From Achatina immaculata (taxonomy: Eukaryota; Mollusca; Gastropoda; Stylommatophora; Achatinidae), in contig CM019716.1 in NCBI GenBank assembly GCA_009760885.1, positions 1,551,001 through 1,615,000 of the forward strand: 64,000 bases of DNA, read 5' to 3'. This document shows positions 1 to 10,237 of the stretch, one piece after another; the stretch's first letter is position 1, and each line of letters begins with the position of its first letter. The notes below the pieces were generated by a model that ran no database searches, was not told where the DNA came from, and worked only from the letters and a program-made list of their open reading frames with translations. The position numbers and the translations under genes are program-made.

Positions 1-1494
1 TTATTGGTCCTGTATTGATGTTTAGTTCCGCTTTTGCTTCAGGTATATCTATTGCTTGTGCTGCTTGTGTTCTGTTTAGTAGGGTGTTAAAGTGTTCCCT
101 CCATCTTTCAATTTTTTCTCTTTCTCCACTGACCAGTTGTCCATTTCGTGTTCTTACTGCACTTTCACATCTTGTATTGAAGTTACCTGTCATTTGCTTT
201 GTGATTTTATATATGGTTTTCATGTCATTTGTATATGCTGCTTTCTCTGCTGTCTCTGCTAAGTTGTCATAATACTGACGTTTATCTTGACGGCATGATT
301 CCTTCACTTCTTTGTCTTTTTGTGCATAATTACTTAAAACTCGTTCTTTAAGCCGTTGTGATTTGGTGTTCAGTAATTTTTTCTTGATTTCTTTTCTTTG
401 CTCTATCTTTTCCCATGTGGTCTCACTTATCCATTCCTCTTTTCTCCTTTTCCGATATCCCAGCACCTCTTTTGCTGTTTCCTGTAGTGTTTTATTGAAC
501 TCTAATATGGACATTTCTGCTTCGTCTTGTAGGACACTGAAGCGGTTCTTAAGTATTATTGAGAATTCATTTCTTGTTTGCTGGTCTATCAGTTTTCTTG
601 TATCAAAATGTATCTTCTGTGTTCTCCGATTCTGGCTTTCCTTAATTTTAGTTTTATTTTTGCTACCAGAAGGTTGTGATCACTTCCTATATCTGCTCCT
701 TTCCTTGCTCGCACATCTTGTAGTGACCGTTTCCACTTGTTGTTTATTAGTATGTGATCGATTTGGTTTTCTGTGGTTTTATCTGGTGACCTCCAAGTCA
801 CCTTATGGATGTTTTTGTGTTGGAAAATTGTCCCTCCGATGGTCATCATGTTTTCTTCACAGAAACTGCACAGTCTTTCTCCATTTTCATTTATTTCTCC
901 GATTCCTTCTCTTCCCATGATTCTTCTTCTATCTTCATTTCCTTCACCTACTTTTGCATTGAAGTCACCCAAGATGAGTAGCATATCATGCTTGGGTATT
1001 GTTTCTACTGTGGCTTGGAGGCTGTTGTAAAAATCTTCTTTTAATTCCTCTTCAGCTGCTTCTGTTGGTGCATAACAAACTATAATAGACAGCTTCGTGA
1101 ATCTTGAGTTGAACCGTGCATATAATAATCTCTCATTTATTGGGGTCCATTTCAGCAATGCTCTTGATGCTTCTTTTGTTATAATCAATGCTACTCCTCC
1201 TTCATGAAGATCTTCTTTACCTGACCATATTATTGTATCTTCTGTGTGCTGTGTTGTTAATTTCCTTCTGCCTTGTCCTGTCCATCTTGCTTCTTGTATT
1301 CCTAGTATGTCTAGTTTGTATCTGTGCATTTCCTTGATGGTTTGTGCTAGTTTTCCAGTCTGGTTTAGTGTTCTTACATTCCAGCTGCCTATATGCATCT
1401 TTTGTTTAGGTTCCAGGAGGTCTGCAGTCGGGCTGGGGACTTCCAGTGGCTGGCTTTCATCCACAACCTTCATGGGCTCAGTTTCCTGATACAC
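1..1494 (-). pseudogene. LINE endonuclease plus linker, one frameshift
   Basis: The endonuclease frame runs 1494 to 589 (301 codons). Family motifs are visible: an N-terminal GSWNVRTLNQTGKL, then GIQEARWTGQG, then LGDFNAKVG, and a C-terminal IGSDHNLL, which are the metal-binding and catalytic blocks of APE-like endonucleases that nick the target for target-primed reverse transcription. Vertebrate and mollusc databases often label this family craniofacial development protein 2-like, but it is retrotransposon-derived. The frame stops at 589, while a shifted frame stays open from about 600 to position 1 and encodes a lysine- and glutamate-rich linker, so one indel near 590-600 breaks the protein. 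No upstream promoter or host exon structure is visible. Confidence 0.85.
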
Positions 1495-1675
1495 ATTTCT
1501 CCTTCCACCTGCATTTGCTTTTTCCCTTGCTTCTGTTTCTGTAGCAGTCTGATAGTTTTTTACCAGATAGGGTTGCTGGCCCTATGCTGAACCCTCCTTA
1601 GTCGCCTTTTACGATCATGCATGGTAGGGTACAGTGGTCCTATTCTTTGCAGATCCCGGGTACCACACGGGTAAT
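1..1675 (-). mobile_element. RTE-like LINE, 5' part (5'UTR, endonuclease, start of RT linker)
   Basis: Read on the minus strand, this begins with about 180 bp of untranslated leader, then an APE-type endonuclease frame, then the linker leading to reverse transcriptase, and it runs off the left edge of the window. The end at about 1675 abuts a single unit of the 31-bp satellite seen again at 1946-2305, so the element appears to sit inside that satellite. The RT itself is outside the window. RTE-like is chosen from the endonuclease type and from the tetranucleotide 3' tails of related copies here, with no RNase H visible in them; a CR1-related assignment is possible. Confidence 0.85.
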
Positions 1676-1706
1676 AGAGAAAGTAATGAATGTTAAAATG
1701 CTCTAT
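1676..1706. repeat. Single 31-bp satellite unit between two LINE pieces
   Basis: The sequence agtaatgaatgtta, which is the core of the 31-bp array at 1946-2305, occurs here once. It is isolated between the 5' end of one LINE (ends about 1675) and the 3' tail of another (starts about 1708). This indicates that both LINE pieces were inserted into a formerly continuous array. Confidence 0.7.
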
Positions 1707-1707
1707 A

Positions 1708-1945
1708 ATCAATCAATCAATCAATCAACCAGTTGCCATGCCGCATGGTGTAGGCGATCATTTCTCTCCACAGTTCCTTGTCTTTAGACTTGATTATGAG
1801 ATCCGCCGGTGACTTTCTTCCTAGCCACACTGACAGCCTATCCAGTAACTTCTCTCTCTGTCTTCCTCTGTTTCTTCTTCCCTCAATATTCCCAGTTGCC
1901 ACAATTTGTTCCAATTTTCCTCTTCTCAGAGAATATTTTCCTACA
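1708..1945 (-). mobile_element. RTE-like LINE 3' end with (TTGA)n tail
   Basis: The minus-strand frame 1914-1717 reads as the C-terminus of the same LINE family as the copy at 46625-48605: both contain ATG(N/K)[21 protein letters not shown] and LIIKSKD blocks. The element ends in repeated TTGA units (plus strand aatcaatcaatcaatcaatc at 1708), a simple-repeat 3' tail as used by RTE-type LINEs. Homology to the 46.6 kb copy can be followed to about 1945, so this is a severely 5'-truncated insertion. Confidence 0.85.
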
Positions 1946-2305
1946 AGAAAAATAGTAAATATTCAAAACGTCGGTCGAAAAGTAATGAATGTTAGAAACG
2001 TCAATATAAAAAGTAATGAATGTTAGAAACGTCAATATAAAAAGTAATGAATGTTAGAAACGTCAATATAAAAAGTAATGAATGTTAGAAACGTCAATAT
2101 AAAAAGTAATGAATGTTAGAAACGTCAATATAAAAAGTAATGAATGTTAGAAACGTCAATATAAAAAGTAATGAATGTTAAAAACGTCTATAGGAAGAGT
2201 AATAAATGCTTAAAACACCAAGAAGAAAAGTAATGAATGTTAGAAACGTCAATATAAAAAGTAATGAATGTTAACAATGTGCATAGAAAAGTAATAAATG
2301 TTAAG
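1946..2305. repeat. 31-bp minisatellite, about 11 units
   Basis: Tandem copies with core gtaatgaatgttagaaacg recur every 31 bp. Central units are nearly identical; the first and the last few units diverge. Open reading in either direction across the array is not meaningful. Confidence 0.9.
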
Positions 2306-2378
2306 GCTTAGTAAAAATGACAGCAACACATCGGGGCAGGGGGTAATGAAAAACATTTGATCTTTAAAAGATAGCATA

Positions 2379-2609
2379 GACATTTCAGACAAAAACAACC
2401 AAACACAGTGTGAACTAGGAAAGCTAATGTTGACGTTTCAGACAAAAACAACGAAACACAGTGTGAACTAGGAAAGCTAATGTTGACGTTTCAGACAAAA
2501 ACAACCAAACACAGTGTGAACTAAGAAAGCTAATGTTGACGTTTCAGACAAAAACAACGAAACACAGTGTGGACTAGGAAAGTTAGTGTTGACACTTCAG
2601 ACAAAGGAC
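2379..2609. repeat. 53-bp minisatellite, 4.4 units
   Basis: The motif gacgtttcagacaaaaacaa starts at 2379, 2432, 2485, 2538 and 2591, an exact 53-bp period. Units differ by single substitutions, and the last unit degrades after about 2609. Confidence 0.9.
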
Positions 2610-2769
2610 AAACAGAACCAGTTGTCTTCATGCACGCAGTAACACAATAACAGTGAAACGTAGGAATATTTATGAACTTGTATGAGCGCGTTTGTAAAAC
2701 ACGGCATTTCTGTGCACGAACAAGAAATGTATGTTTGTCTCTATGAGATCTTCGGAGGGCAGACATGAG

Positions 2770-3165
2770 CCATGCTAAGATAATACAATACAGGAGGCAG
2801 ACATTCATGAACTACTACATGAGAAAGACTCTAAACATTAAATGGCAGGACGAAACCAGGAACAAGGATGCCTGGAAAGAGCAAGACAAGAGCTTACACG
2901 CATACAAATCATGTCTAGAAAATGGAGGTGGATTGGTCACATATTAAGGAAACAAGACTCCAGCATAACAAGGCAGGGACTGACATGGAAACCCCAGGGA
3001 AACAGAAATCAAGGACAGTCTAGAACTGCTTGGAGAACAAATTATGAAAATGCTCAGAGACAAGCGGAGGAAATAGAGAAGAAATCCAAAATCAGCTATG
3101 ACAGGAGAAATCTTATCTGTGGCCTATACTCCCAATGGAGTGAGGGCGCATTGATGATGATGATG
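2770..3165 (+). mobile_element. Decayed LINE 3' fragment (RT C-terminus)
   Basis: Two overlapping plus-strand frames encode the typical C-terminal region of RTE-like RT proteins: LNIKWQDETRN in the first (about 2830-2860), then WRWIGHILRK, ITRQGLTWKPQG and a short C-terminal arm in the second (2842-3170). A frameshift near 2860-2900 separates them. It finishes in a short gatgatgatgatg tail, a simple-repeat end of the kind left by target-primed integration. It is unrelated in strand and sequence to the adjacent minus-strand LINE pieces. Confidence 0.75.
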
Positions 3166-3239
3166 TGTTATCTTGTATCTGTTGTCACATTTTCTCTACG
3201 CTGTCATAAAAAAGCAATGAACGTTATTTTCTGATGAAA

Positions 3240-3400
3240 GTTATCAAAGAAATGACCCATATCAACAAAACGGACAGAGAAGAACAGGTCAAGACCCTCA
3301 GACACCCCACAGGACACACCAGAGGGAGATATCACATGTATAACAAACTAAAGGTAGCTCTAGCTGATGGGTACACACGTGCTCTGGAAAAAAAACGATC
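3240..3400 (+). mobile_element. Fragment resembling C-terminus of the I-like LINE
   Basis: The plus-strand frame contains REEQVKTLRHPTGHTRGRYH followed by MYNKLKVA. This aligns with RKEQVTIFRLRTGHSRLRSH and MYTKFKVG, which lie just downstream of RNase H in the LINE copies at 36442-39103 and 52790-57265. It is short and diverged, from a related but older element. Confidence 0.5.
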
Positions 3401-3602
3401 TCCAGCACGTGCAGAAATAGTTCCCTGGGTGTGAAGAACAAAGAATGTCCGCACGGAGAAACACCACCTCCAGTCTAGACCAAGGTCTACGGCAATGTCA
3501 CCAACCCGAGATGCATTGCTGCAGTCTTCAGAGATATCCATCTTTACTCCTCAGAATGCTGAAATAAGAAATATTCTGATGAAAATGAAGATTTCAGCTT
3601 AC

Positions 3603-3704
3603 TCGGAATACCGACTTCTCCCTTCTCCAGACCTGGCCCACCAACTTGAACTTTGTGTGGTCCCCCCACGGCCAGCTGCCCCACGGAGTACTGAAACGGG
3701 CTGC
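3603..3704 (-). CDS. FLN: Filamin exon: end of Ig repeat 20, start of repeat 21
   Basis: This is the last filamin exon in the window (102 bp, 34 codons). It is preceded by a good acceptor, a T-rich tract ending ctttacag, and followed by the donor gtaagc. Translation starts with the split glycine codon then SPFQYSVGQLAVGGPHK and goes on through VQVGGPGLEKGEVGIP, the strand that closes repeat 20 and the GPGL motif that opens repeat 21. It joins in frame (phase 1) to the exon at 5897-6061, giving HISG-SPFQ across the junction. The next exon, which should continue repeat 21, is not in 1-3602 and must lie beyond the left edge. Filamin crosslinks actin filaments and anchors membrane proteins through these C-terminal Ig repeats. 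Confidence 0.92.
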
Positions 3705-3938
3705 CTGTAAAGAAAAATTGTATTCGCATTTATAACATTTATTGAGAGGTGTAGACAGATATAACAGTCAAAGCAGTACTCAAGGAGGTGAAATTTGAAA
3801 TGAGAATTAATGAAAACATAAGAACCAATGAGTACAGATATTTCACTTATATCACGATCTCAATACAATAAAGAAAACTTTAGCTGAGGGAGAAGATGAA
3901 GAAGAAAAAAATAGAGCAAGAGGAAGACAAAGATATCT

Positions 3939-4372
3939 GTCAGTCAGTCAGTCATTTACATGTCCCATGTGGAACTTTGCTCTCTTGTAGGCCTCTCCGT
4001 TGTAAGCAAGATGGCCTGCTGCTGATGGATCCATTTACTGATTATCAATGATGTCTTACAACCATCTTCGCCTTTGTCTTCCTCTCTTTCTTTTTCCCAT
4101 TATGTACCCTTCCAAGACGGTTTTCTCTAGATTATCATGACTTTTAATGTGTCCAAAATATTTAAGTTTTCTCTCTTTAATCCTCTTTACTAGCCAGCCT
4201 TCTTCAATATTAAGTTCTTGTAGTATGGATATATTTGTTCTCTTCTGTGTCCATGACATTTAAAGGGCTCTTCTGTAGCATTTACATTCAAATGCATTTA
4301 TGTGCTTCTCAGCTGTTTCGTTAAGTGAATAAGGTCTCACAGGCATACTTGTATGTTGCGATGGGAAATTAT
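3939..4372 (-). mobile_element. LINE family B, 3'-end copy 1
   Basis: The minus-strand frame 4259-4056 encodes the C-terminus NIEEGWLVKRIKERK...KYFGHIKSHDN...MGKRKRGR typical of RTE-like RT proteins. It ends in a tetranucleotide tail (plus strand gtcagtcagtcagtcattt). Four other copies of the same 3' end occur at 8871-9051, 15139-15465, 49254-49725 and 51608-52610, all on the minus strand and all 5'-truncated at different points. Confidence 0.85.
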
Positions 4373-4387
4373 CGATGAGTGGAACAA

Positions 4388-4562
4388 CCAGTGAAGGTTG
4401 GCTGCAATGTCACTCCAGCCCGCTTTTCTTTCTCCTGCTTTCACAGTGAATCGGACCCTTCTGAATCCAGATCCAGTCCACCCACCACGGGATTCAGAAG
4501 GGTTCTATTCACCGTGAAAGCAGGAGAAAGAAGAACTGGCTGGAATGACCAACCTTCACTGG
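4388..4562. repeat. Fold-back (near-perfect palindrome), about 175 bp
   Basis: Left arm 4388-4470 and right arm 4489-4562 are inverted copies: ccagtgaaggttgg at 4388 is exactly complementary to ccaaccttcactgg at 4549-4562, and tctcctgctttcac pairs with gtgaaagcaggaga further in. The loop is about 18 bp. Arms differ by a few substitutions and a 9-bp length difference. It may be a small palindromic MITE or a single-strand templated inverted duplication; no convincing flanking duplication was seen. Confidence 0.85.
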
Positions 4563-5114
4563 GGAGGTGGTATATAATATAATATCACGATTTGTACTTT
4601 CAGTAAGGCTATAAAGATAACCATTTCGTTTATGATGTTCTCGCTGGGTCTTGTTTTTTTTTTTAAAAAGATGTTGCTGCTTTCGTTCTTACAAAGTATA
4701 GTACATGAGGGAACGTTTATAAAAATGTTCTTGTGAACGTTATAAACGTTACTTATTTTAAAAAAAATGATCGTTATTACAACACCGGAAGGATTCACTG
4801 GTGATCCAGTCACATGTGCACGAACTCCGTAGCACTAGTGAGAATCTACCGCCTTGAGCTGTCATCAGCCACACTCAACCACATTAAATATATAGTAGTT
4901 TAATTTGGGAGATATTAGGATATAAGATGGCAAAGATGACTGATACTACAACGGGGTGGATAACGGACTGGAGAGCCACAGTAGATCCAAGATCTTTGTC
5001 TTATCTCAGCATTAGTGTTTCTGGTATCAGTATCAGCTTGGATAAAGAGATACGGGTCATGATAGGTCCCTCAATCATGGTGAAATTTTGCTTTTTAAAA
5101 TAAGGCTTGAAACG
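4563..5114. other. Intron sequence, nothing recognised
   Basis: Part of the filamin intron between exons 5897-6061 and 3603-3704. It is AT-rich with short T and A runs. I see no exon, no transposon ends and no tandem array. Confidence 0.5.
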
Positions 5115-5745
5115 CCTATGATGAAGTCTTTCTTTTTTTTAGTAGAGGTTGTCCTGTCTGTGATGAAGTCTTTCTTTTTTTTATGTAGAGGTTGCCCTGT
5201 CTGTGATGAAGACTTTCTTTTTTTAGTTAGAGGTTGTTCAGTCTGTGATGAAGTCTTTCTTTTTTTAGGTAGAGGTTGCCCTGTCTGTGATGAAGTCTTT
5301 CTTCTTTTAGGTAGAGGTTGTCCTGTCTGTGATGAAGTCTTGCTTTTTTTACGTAGAGGTTGTCATGTCTGTGATGAAGTCTTTATTTTTTTAGGTAGAG
5401 GTTGTCCTGGCTGTGATGAAATCTTTATTTTTTTTTAGGTAGAGATTGTCCCGTCTGTTATGAAGTCTTTCTTCTTTTAGGTAGAGGTTGACCTAGCTGC
5501 GATGAAGTCTTTCTTTTTGTAGGTAGAGCTGTCCTGTCTGTGGTGAAGTCTTTATTTTTTTTTTTTTAGGTAGAGGTTGACCTGGCTGTGATGAAGTCTT
5601 TCTTTTTGTAGGTAGAGGTTGTCCTGTCTGTGGTGAAGTCTTTATTTTTTTTTTAGGTAGAGGTTGTCCTGGCTGTGATGAAGTCTTGCCTTTTAGATAT
5701 TGTTTGTCGTGTCTGAGATAAAGTCTTTCCTTTTAGATATGTTCA
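5115..5745. repeat. 43-bp minisatellite, about 14 units
   Basis: Units of about 43 bp share the core gaggttgtcctgtctgtgat, gaagtctttc and a T-run of varying length followed by agg. The array gives a spurious plus-strand frame of 116 codons that only reflects the repeat. Unit length varies because of the T-run. Confidence 0.9.
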
Positions 5746-5896
5746 GGATCTTTATAGTAATCCACATGATTTTGCCGTTCAGCATCTTCATGGCACCTGC
5801 TGGTAGAGATATCCCTCTTTCAACTTTAGGCGAACAAAACAAACAATAAAATGATCAGTCAAAGTCTGAAAAAGAAAAAGTCGCCATCGCACTCAC

Positions 5897-6061
5897 CTGA
5901 GATATGCATGCTCTTGTGCTTGATGCTGAGAATGTGCAAACCGTTCCTCTTTGGGGTCATTTTGATGAGGTAATGGAAGTCTTCTTGGTCCATCACCTCG
6001 CAAAGCTCCGACACGCCATCTGGATCGGTGATAGTTGCCTCCATGTCGAAAGGGTTTGTAC
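5897..6061 (-). CDS. FLN: Filamin exon: core of Ig repeat 20
   Basis: This exon has 165 bp and 55 codons, phase 1 at both ends, acceptor ctcaccag and donor gtgagt. It encodes GTNPFDMEATITDPDGVSEL and ends ILSIKHKSMHISG. The TxP-x-G...(I/V)xxxDxxxYxIxxxP-x-x-x-GxHxxxIKxxxxHIxG pattern is the standard B-to-F strand core of a filamin Ig domain; compared with vertebrate filamin it matches repeat 20. The preceding exon (6675-6803) supplies AEFILKIP and the first base of the shared glycine codon. The following exon supplies SPFQ. Confidence 0.94.
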
Positions 6062-6086
6062 CTGGTGAGATATAAAGGCCATACAT

Positions 6087-6508
6087 ATGAATATCATCAT
6101 CATCATCATCATCATTGAAAACAGAATCTTGAGAAGAATTTTTGGACAAATTAGAGATCCTATATCACAAGAATGGAAAGTTCCACGAACTAACAACAAA
6201 ATGCACTCGATATTCCAGTCTCTGCTTATAACTACCATTGCGAAGAGCAACAGATTGAGACGGCTCAGACACTTGGAGAGGATGGCCGAGAATGGACAGA
6301 CAAAATAGGCTTTTTACAGAAGTGGTCAACGGAGACCGACCAAAGGGCAGACCGAGACAACGGCGGCGTGACAACCTGTAAGACGACCTAAGAACCCTCA
6401 GAGTGGACAACTGGCAGGAGAAGGCTAAGAACAGAGAGGAAGGGAGACAAGTCTTGTCTGCAGCATTGAGCCGCGGTGGCTGTGAAAGCTGAATGAATGA
6501 ATGAATGT
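6087..6508 (+). mobile_element. LINE 3' fragment, plus strand, with (TGAA)n tail
   Basis: After a (ATC)n run, the plus strand encodes ENRILRRIFGQIRDPISQEW and, further on, RLRRLRHLERM, then (past a stop) ST-type residues and GRPRQRRRDN...RTLRVDNWQEKAK, the usual C-terminal block of RTE-like RT proteins. It terminates in tgaatgaatgaatgaatg at about 6491. It lies between filamin exons in antisense orientation. Confidence 0.75.
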
Positions 6509-6674
6509 CCAGGCTCCGTAGACATACAGTAACGAAACCTCTACGTGCTGCAGTAACGCAAATGGACTTCCATCAGATTGGCTTTAACTGTACCAGTTTC
6601 ACCATACAAGAATTATAAAATGTTGTGAAAATAATCTATAAGGTTGTTATTATTATGAACCGTTATCATATTAC

Positions 6675-6803
6675 CTGGTATCTTGAGGATGAACTCTGCC
6701 TGGGTTCCGGGGCTCACAGCATCTGCTGGATCCATGTCTCGGGTCACAGTTTCCCTGACTCGACCCGATGGGTTACCTCCCACATTTAGCAAAAACGGGG
6801 CAC
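6675..6803 (-). CDS. FLN: Filamin exon: end of repeat 19, start of repeat 20
   Basis: This exon has 129 bp and 43 codons, phase 1 both sides, acceptor tcctgcag and donor gtaata. The product is APFLLNVGGNPSGRVRETV through DPADAVSPGTQAEFILKIP. The start closes repeat 19 (APFxLxV in place of the more common SPFxVxV). The remainder corresponds to the atypical N-terminal part of an even-numbered repeat, in which the usual first strand is replaced, as in vertebrate repeats 18 and 20. It joins to exon 7348-7500 as EDVPG-APF and to 5897-6061 as KIPG-TNPF. Confidence 0.93.
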
Positions 6804-6870
6804 CTGCAGGATGTGATAGTTGTTAGTTAAATAAAAAAAAAAAATGTTCCATAGTTTGCGGTGTGAAAAA

Positions 6871-6995
6871 CAAATTACAACACATCTAGCAGCGTAACCA
6901 TATCGACGTGACAAGCAAATTACAACACATCTAGCAGCGTAACCATATCGACGTGACAAGCAAATTACAACACATCTAGCAGCGTGATCATATGT
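6871..6995. repeat. 45-bp tandem repeat, 2.7 units
   Basis: The motif caaattacaacacatctagc starts at 6871, 6916 and 6961, a 45-bp period, with almost no divergence between units, so it is a young duplication. It lies in the intron between exons 7348-7500 and 6675-6803. Confidence 0.9.
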
Positions 6996-7347
6996 ATTAC
7001 ATATAATGTTTAAACTTACAAGACAGACCTCAGATATACTTAACTTTCATAGAACACATCCTTCATTAGATTATTTGAAACAGATTATCTATGATGATCA
7101 AATAGACAGACAGACAGACAGACTGAAAGAACCAGTTTTATTTTAAGAGTGAAGAATTTGGACACGCAGTGTCTATCTTATATTCTGCCTTTCAACTCAG
7201 AACTTTCGTTTCTGGAAACATTGATAAAAAAAGACTGATACTCACGAAGAAACAGATGGATACAGACAGACAGATAAAAGGACAGATGTACATACTGACG
7301 GACAGGTAAACAGACAGAAACAGACAGATATATAGATAGAGATTCAC

Positions 7348-7500
7348 CTGGAACATCCTCATCTGCGAACTGGACGTTAAGGATATAGATGCCTGGTTCG
7401 TGAGGGCTGTAATGGATCGTGTAGACTCGATCCTCAACCTTGTGACACTCTATGTCAGAGCGATGGGGACCCTCGATAGAGACGCTGAGACCACCATACC
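7348..7500 (-). CDS. FLN: Filamin exon: core of Ig repeat 19
   Basis: This exon has 153 bp and 51 codons, phase 1 at both ends, donor gtgaat. It encodes GYGGLSVSIEGPHRSDIE, then RVYTIHYSPHEPGIYI and NVQFADEDVPG, a clear filamin Ig core. The acceptor is placed at atctcag, giving the junction TTNG-GYGG with exon 11104-11307. The frame stays open upstream to a TAA, but only this site keeps phase and matches the conserved DAGYGGLS join of other filamins. The acceptor lacks a strong pyrimidine tract. Confidence 0.92.
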
Positions 7501-7648
7501 CTGAGATACGGATGGCGCTGAATTACTGACGGATTACTGCGACTGGCACCTTTTACCCCTTCTTGAGGGCTTTCTGATCTAAATCTTCTGAACTGATGTT
7601 AAGCAGAACAGCAGCTTCTGCTAGATGTTTCAGTTTTTCTACAGAATT

Positions 7649-7725
7649 CTTTCATCATCATCATCATCATCGTCATCGTCATCGTCAACGTCATCGTCAT
7701 CGTCATCGTCATCATCATCATCATC
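7649..7725. repeat. (ATC/GTC)n trinucleotide tract
   Basis: Interrupted tcatcatcat / cgtcatcgtc repeats in an intron. They produce a histidine-rich spurious frame (7596-7838). Confidence 0.9.
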
Positions 7726-8870
7726 CCTTGAAAAACAATAATACATTCTTCATACTTCTTAATGTCATATATTTACTGTACCTTTCCTCCAAGGGACGAA
7801 GACACATTCCGTTTTGGCAATCAGCCAGCCAGAGCTGACATGCTAGCATCAGGTTTGGCTAACCATAACTGATCAAGACCATGTCCCACCTCTCCGTTGA
7901 TACCTCCCTCCCCCTGTAGCAGGCCCAGCCCTACTAACGGGAAAGGGATCGTCATTGTCCCCATAACGGTGGAACCTGCTAAAGAAGTATTGCGAGTCCC
8001 CTGCTACTGCACTCTTGGACTGGAATAAAACATCCGCCATAACCCACTCCCCATCCGACACGATTTATATATTTTTAAAAAATAAAGTTTATTTACATTC
8101 AACAACTAACAATTTCAAAGCCAAATGAAATGATGTGAATTGGGGATGATTGCCCGTGAGATGAACTAATGAAATGGCGGGCTTTTACAAATCATGAGAT
8201 GACAGAGATTCGTGTGATAAAGGTTATATACATTTATACATGAATTTAATATTTTTGGCAACAAAAAGGGGTCAAAGTAATTTTCTGGCTACACAAAGGC
8301 ATAGATAGCTAATATCATGACATTAAACATTTGTGAGATAACTTAACAGTACACCTGCAGCAGGTAAAGGTTTTTGAGAACATTTCGTCATTTCTGGGAA
8401 AAGGGGAGTAGATAAAAGTAAGGAAGGCGTCGTCAGTCGCTATTATCTTTATTATCATGTCGTTGTCTGTGTCCAAGTTCTGTCTGGTTTGTTTTCAAAC
8501 ATGGCTTTCGTGTTATCTTAATCCCCTCGAGGGTAGAGGTGTTGTCTGGTAAGTTTGTTGAGTCAAGGGTTAATGCTGTCTGACGGTCATTGTCTGGTCA
8601 GTCTGTTGCGTCAAGGCTAATCCAGTCTGGTAACGACTGTTGAACAGTCAGGTGTGACAGGTAAATATGTACATAAAAACTTTACAACGAGTGTATCACT
8701 GTTGTCGCGACATTGTCTAAGAAAGAGTAAATATTTTAGACGAGATAAAAATAAATGCAGTACCATTCATTAAAGATATTTTATACCTCTCTCTCTTCCT
8801 CTCTCTCTCACTCTCCCCCTCTCTCTCTCACATACGCTCGCTGACGTCAAGGCTTTGTTTCTTGCAGGGT
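7726..8870. other. Intron sequence with a CT-rich patch, otherwise unassigned
   Basis: No exon or transposon end recognised. A repeated tctggt / gttgtctg motif occurs loosely at 8460-8640, and a (CT)n patch at about 8787-8830 precedes the LINE B tail. Confidence 0.45.
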
Positions 8871-9051
8871 TTCAGTCAGTCAGTCATTTGCATATCCTTT
8901 ACAGAACTTTGTCTCCCTAACAGCTCTCCTGTAGGCCTCTCGGTCGTAAGCAAGATACCCTGCCGCTGATGCGTCCATTCGCAGATCATCAGTGATATCT
9001 TGCAGCCATCTTCGCTTTGGTCTTTCTCTCTTTCTTTTTCCCATTATGTAC
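8871..9051 (-). mobile_element. LINE family B, 3'-end copy 2
   Basis: This carries the same 3' end as 3939-4372: tail cagtcagtcagtcattt, then the reverse complement of the MGKRKRGR-coding region. It is only about 180 bp long and cut off at cccattatgtac. Confidence 0.8.
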
Positions 9052-9239
9052 TGCTTGGTTAATAATTTAAAGCCATAATTTTCAATTCCCCTTTGTCGAA
9101 ACAGATCTGAGAAAATTCTAGGACTAAACTTTCAGAACTTAAATCTAGCTTTGTTTCTGCACGTCCACATCAAGAACCTGAACTCTGCGAGCAGGGCCGG
9201 TAACTTGGTGTGTGTGTCCGCCTGAGTTACAGGAATAAT

Positions 9240-10237
9240 ATTTAGCACATCAGCTTAGTATATGTCTATCCTTTGTGTTGTGTGTCTTTCTATTATGTTC
9301 CGTAGTGTTGCTATACTGGGTGTGATTGTACTGCATTCATAAAATATGTTTTCTTCTGTTTCTTGTATGTTGTTCCTGCATAGTTGACATGGTGTTATCT
9401 GTTTGGATCTGTGTGCTTCTCTCTGTGTGTTGGGTGTAATGCTGTAAATAAGTCTAGAAATAATTTCTTTCGCTTTCGGTGTGATATTTCTAAGATGGAG
9501 GTTTGTGAAAGTTCCCTTAAACCCCAAGATGCCGTATCTCCGACCTCTTTTGATCCTGAGATGTAGCGGGGGTTTGCTTGGTTTCTGATTAAATGTTTGT
9601 AGATGTAATTTGTTTTACGGTGTATGAGTGCTTCGTTTCCGTGGATGGCTTGAATGCAGGTTTTGTAGAAGAGTGGCAGTTTACCAAAACTGTGTGGCTG
9701 TGAGTTGTTTGGTGGGAGCAGATTTGATAATCTGAGTCCCATGTAGTAGTGAGCTAGTGTGTGCTGGTTTTGGGGTGTTTGATGATGCGGCCCACGTGAC
9801 TGATCCTGAGTGCTTGGATCTTTGTATGTCTTGGATCTTTGTTTGTATGTCTTGGATCTTTGTTTGTATGCCTTGGATCTTTGTTTGCATGTCTTGGAGG
9901 GCGATACATCCGTGTAGTTTGTTCTGTATGAGAGTTTTATGCTTGATGGTGTGTACAGTGTTGGTTACAGTCTTATATTTGTATATGTTCAGCATATCTG
10001 TGAATTGTGCTACAGGTTTCTCCCATGTGGGTTTGTGTGTTTTATCTGGGTGTGACAGGAAAGTGATGCCGTAAAGATATATGCTGTCTGTATGTGTGAG
10101 TCTCTTTTGTTCCGCCATTTGCTTACCCCCTTTATTACTGACTTCTGTATGTTTAGCGTGGCTCCGTTGTCTTTGCCAAACTCTGTGAGAGTCTCTAGAA
10201 TGTTCACTATTGATCTGTCTGTTTGTGGGAAGAAGAT
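9240..10237 (-). mobile_element. Tx1/L1-like LINE, C-terminal third, 5'-truncated
   Basis: Minus-strand frames 10207-10010, 10118-9681, 9742-9395 and 9527-9255 overlap end to end and need three frameshifts. They read FGKDNGATLNIQKSVIKG (RT thumb), GLRLSNLLPP (GGLGL-type motif), and a terminal CQLCRNNIQETEENIFYEC (Cys-Cys-His-Cys-like cluster similar to the zf-RVT segment at the end of L1/Tx1 ORF2). Truncation at about 10237 falls just after where the YADD box would be. A 22-bp internal duplication at 9820-9890 repeats TKIQ(D/G)IQ, typical of slippage in decayed copies. Confidence 0.65.

Noticed and set aside
363..920. 185-codon plus-strand frame
   Set aside because: Antisense of the LINE endonuclease and linker, which has clear motifs on the minus strand.
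5088..5438. 116-codon frame with CDEVFLFL repeats
   Set aside because: It is the 43-bp minisatellite in a filamin intron.
5760..5820. Possible extra filamin exon
   Set aside because: A cag-like acceptor and short open stretch exist on the minus strand, but exons 5897-6061 and 3603-3704 join in frame with conserved sequence, and this segment has no filamin-like residues.
7501..7517. Alternative acceptor that would lengthen exon 7348-7500
   Set aside because: Starting at 7517 breaks phase with the upstream exon; the atctcag site gives a phase-1 join matching other filamins.
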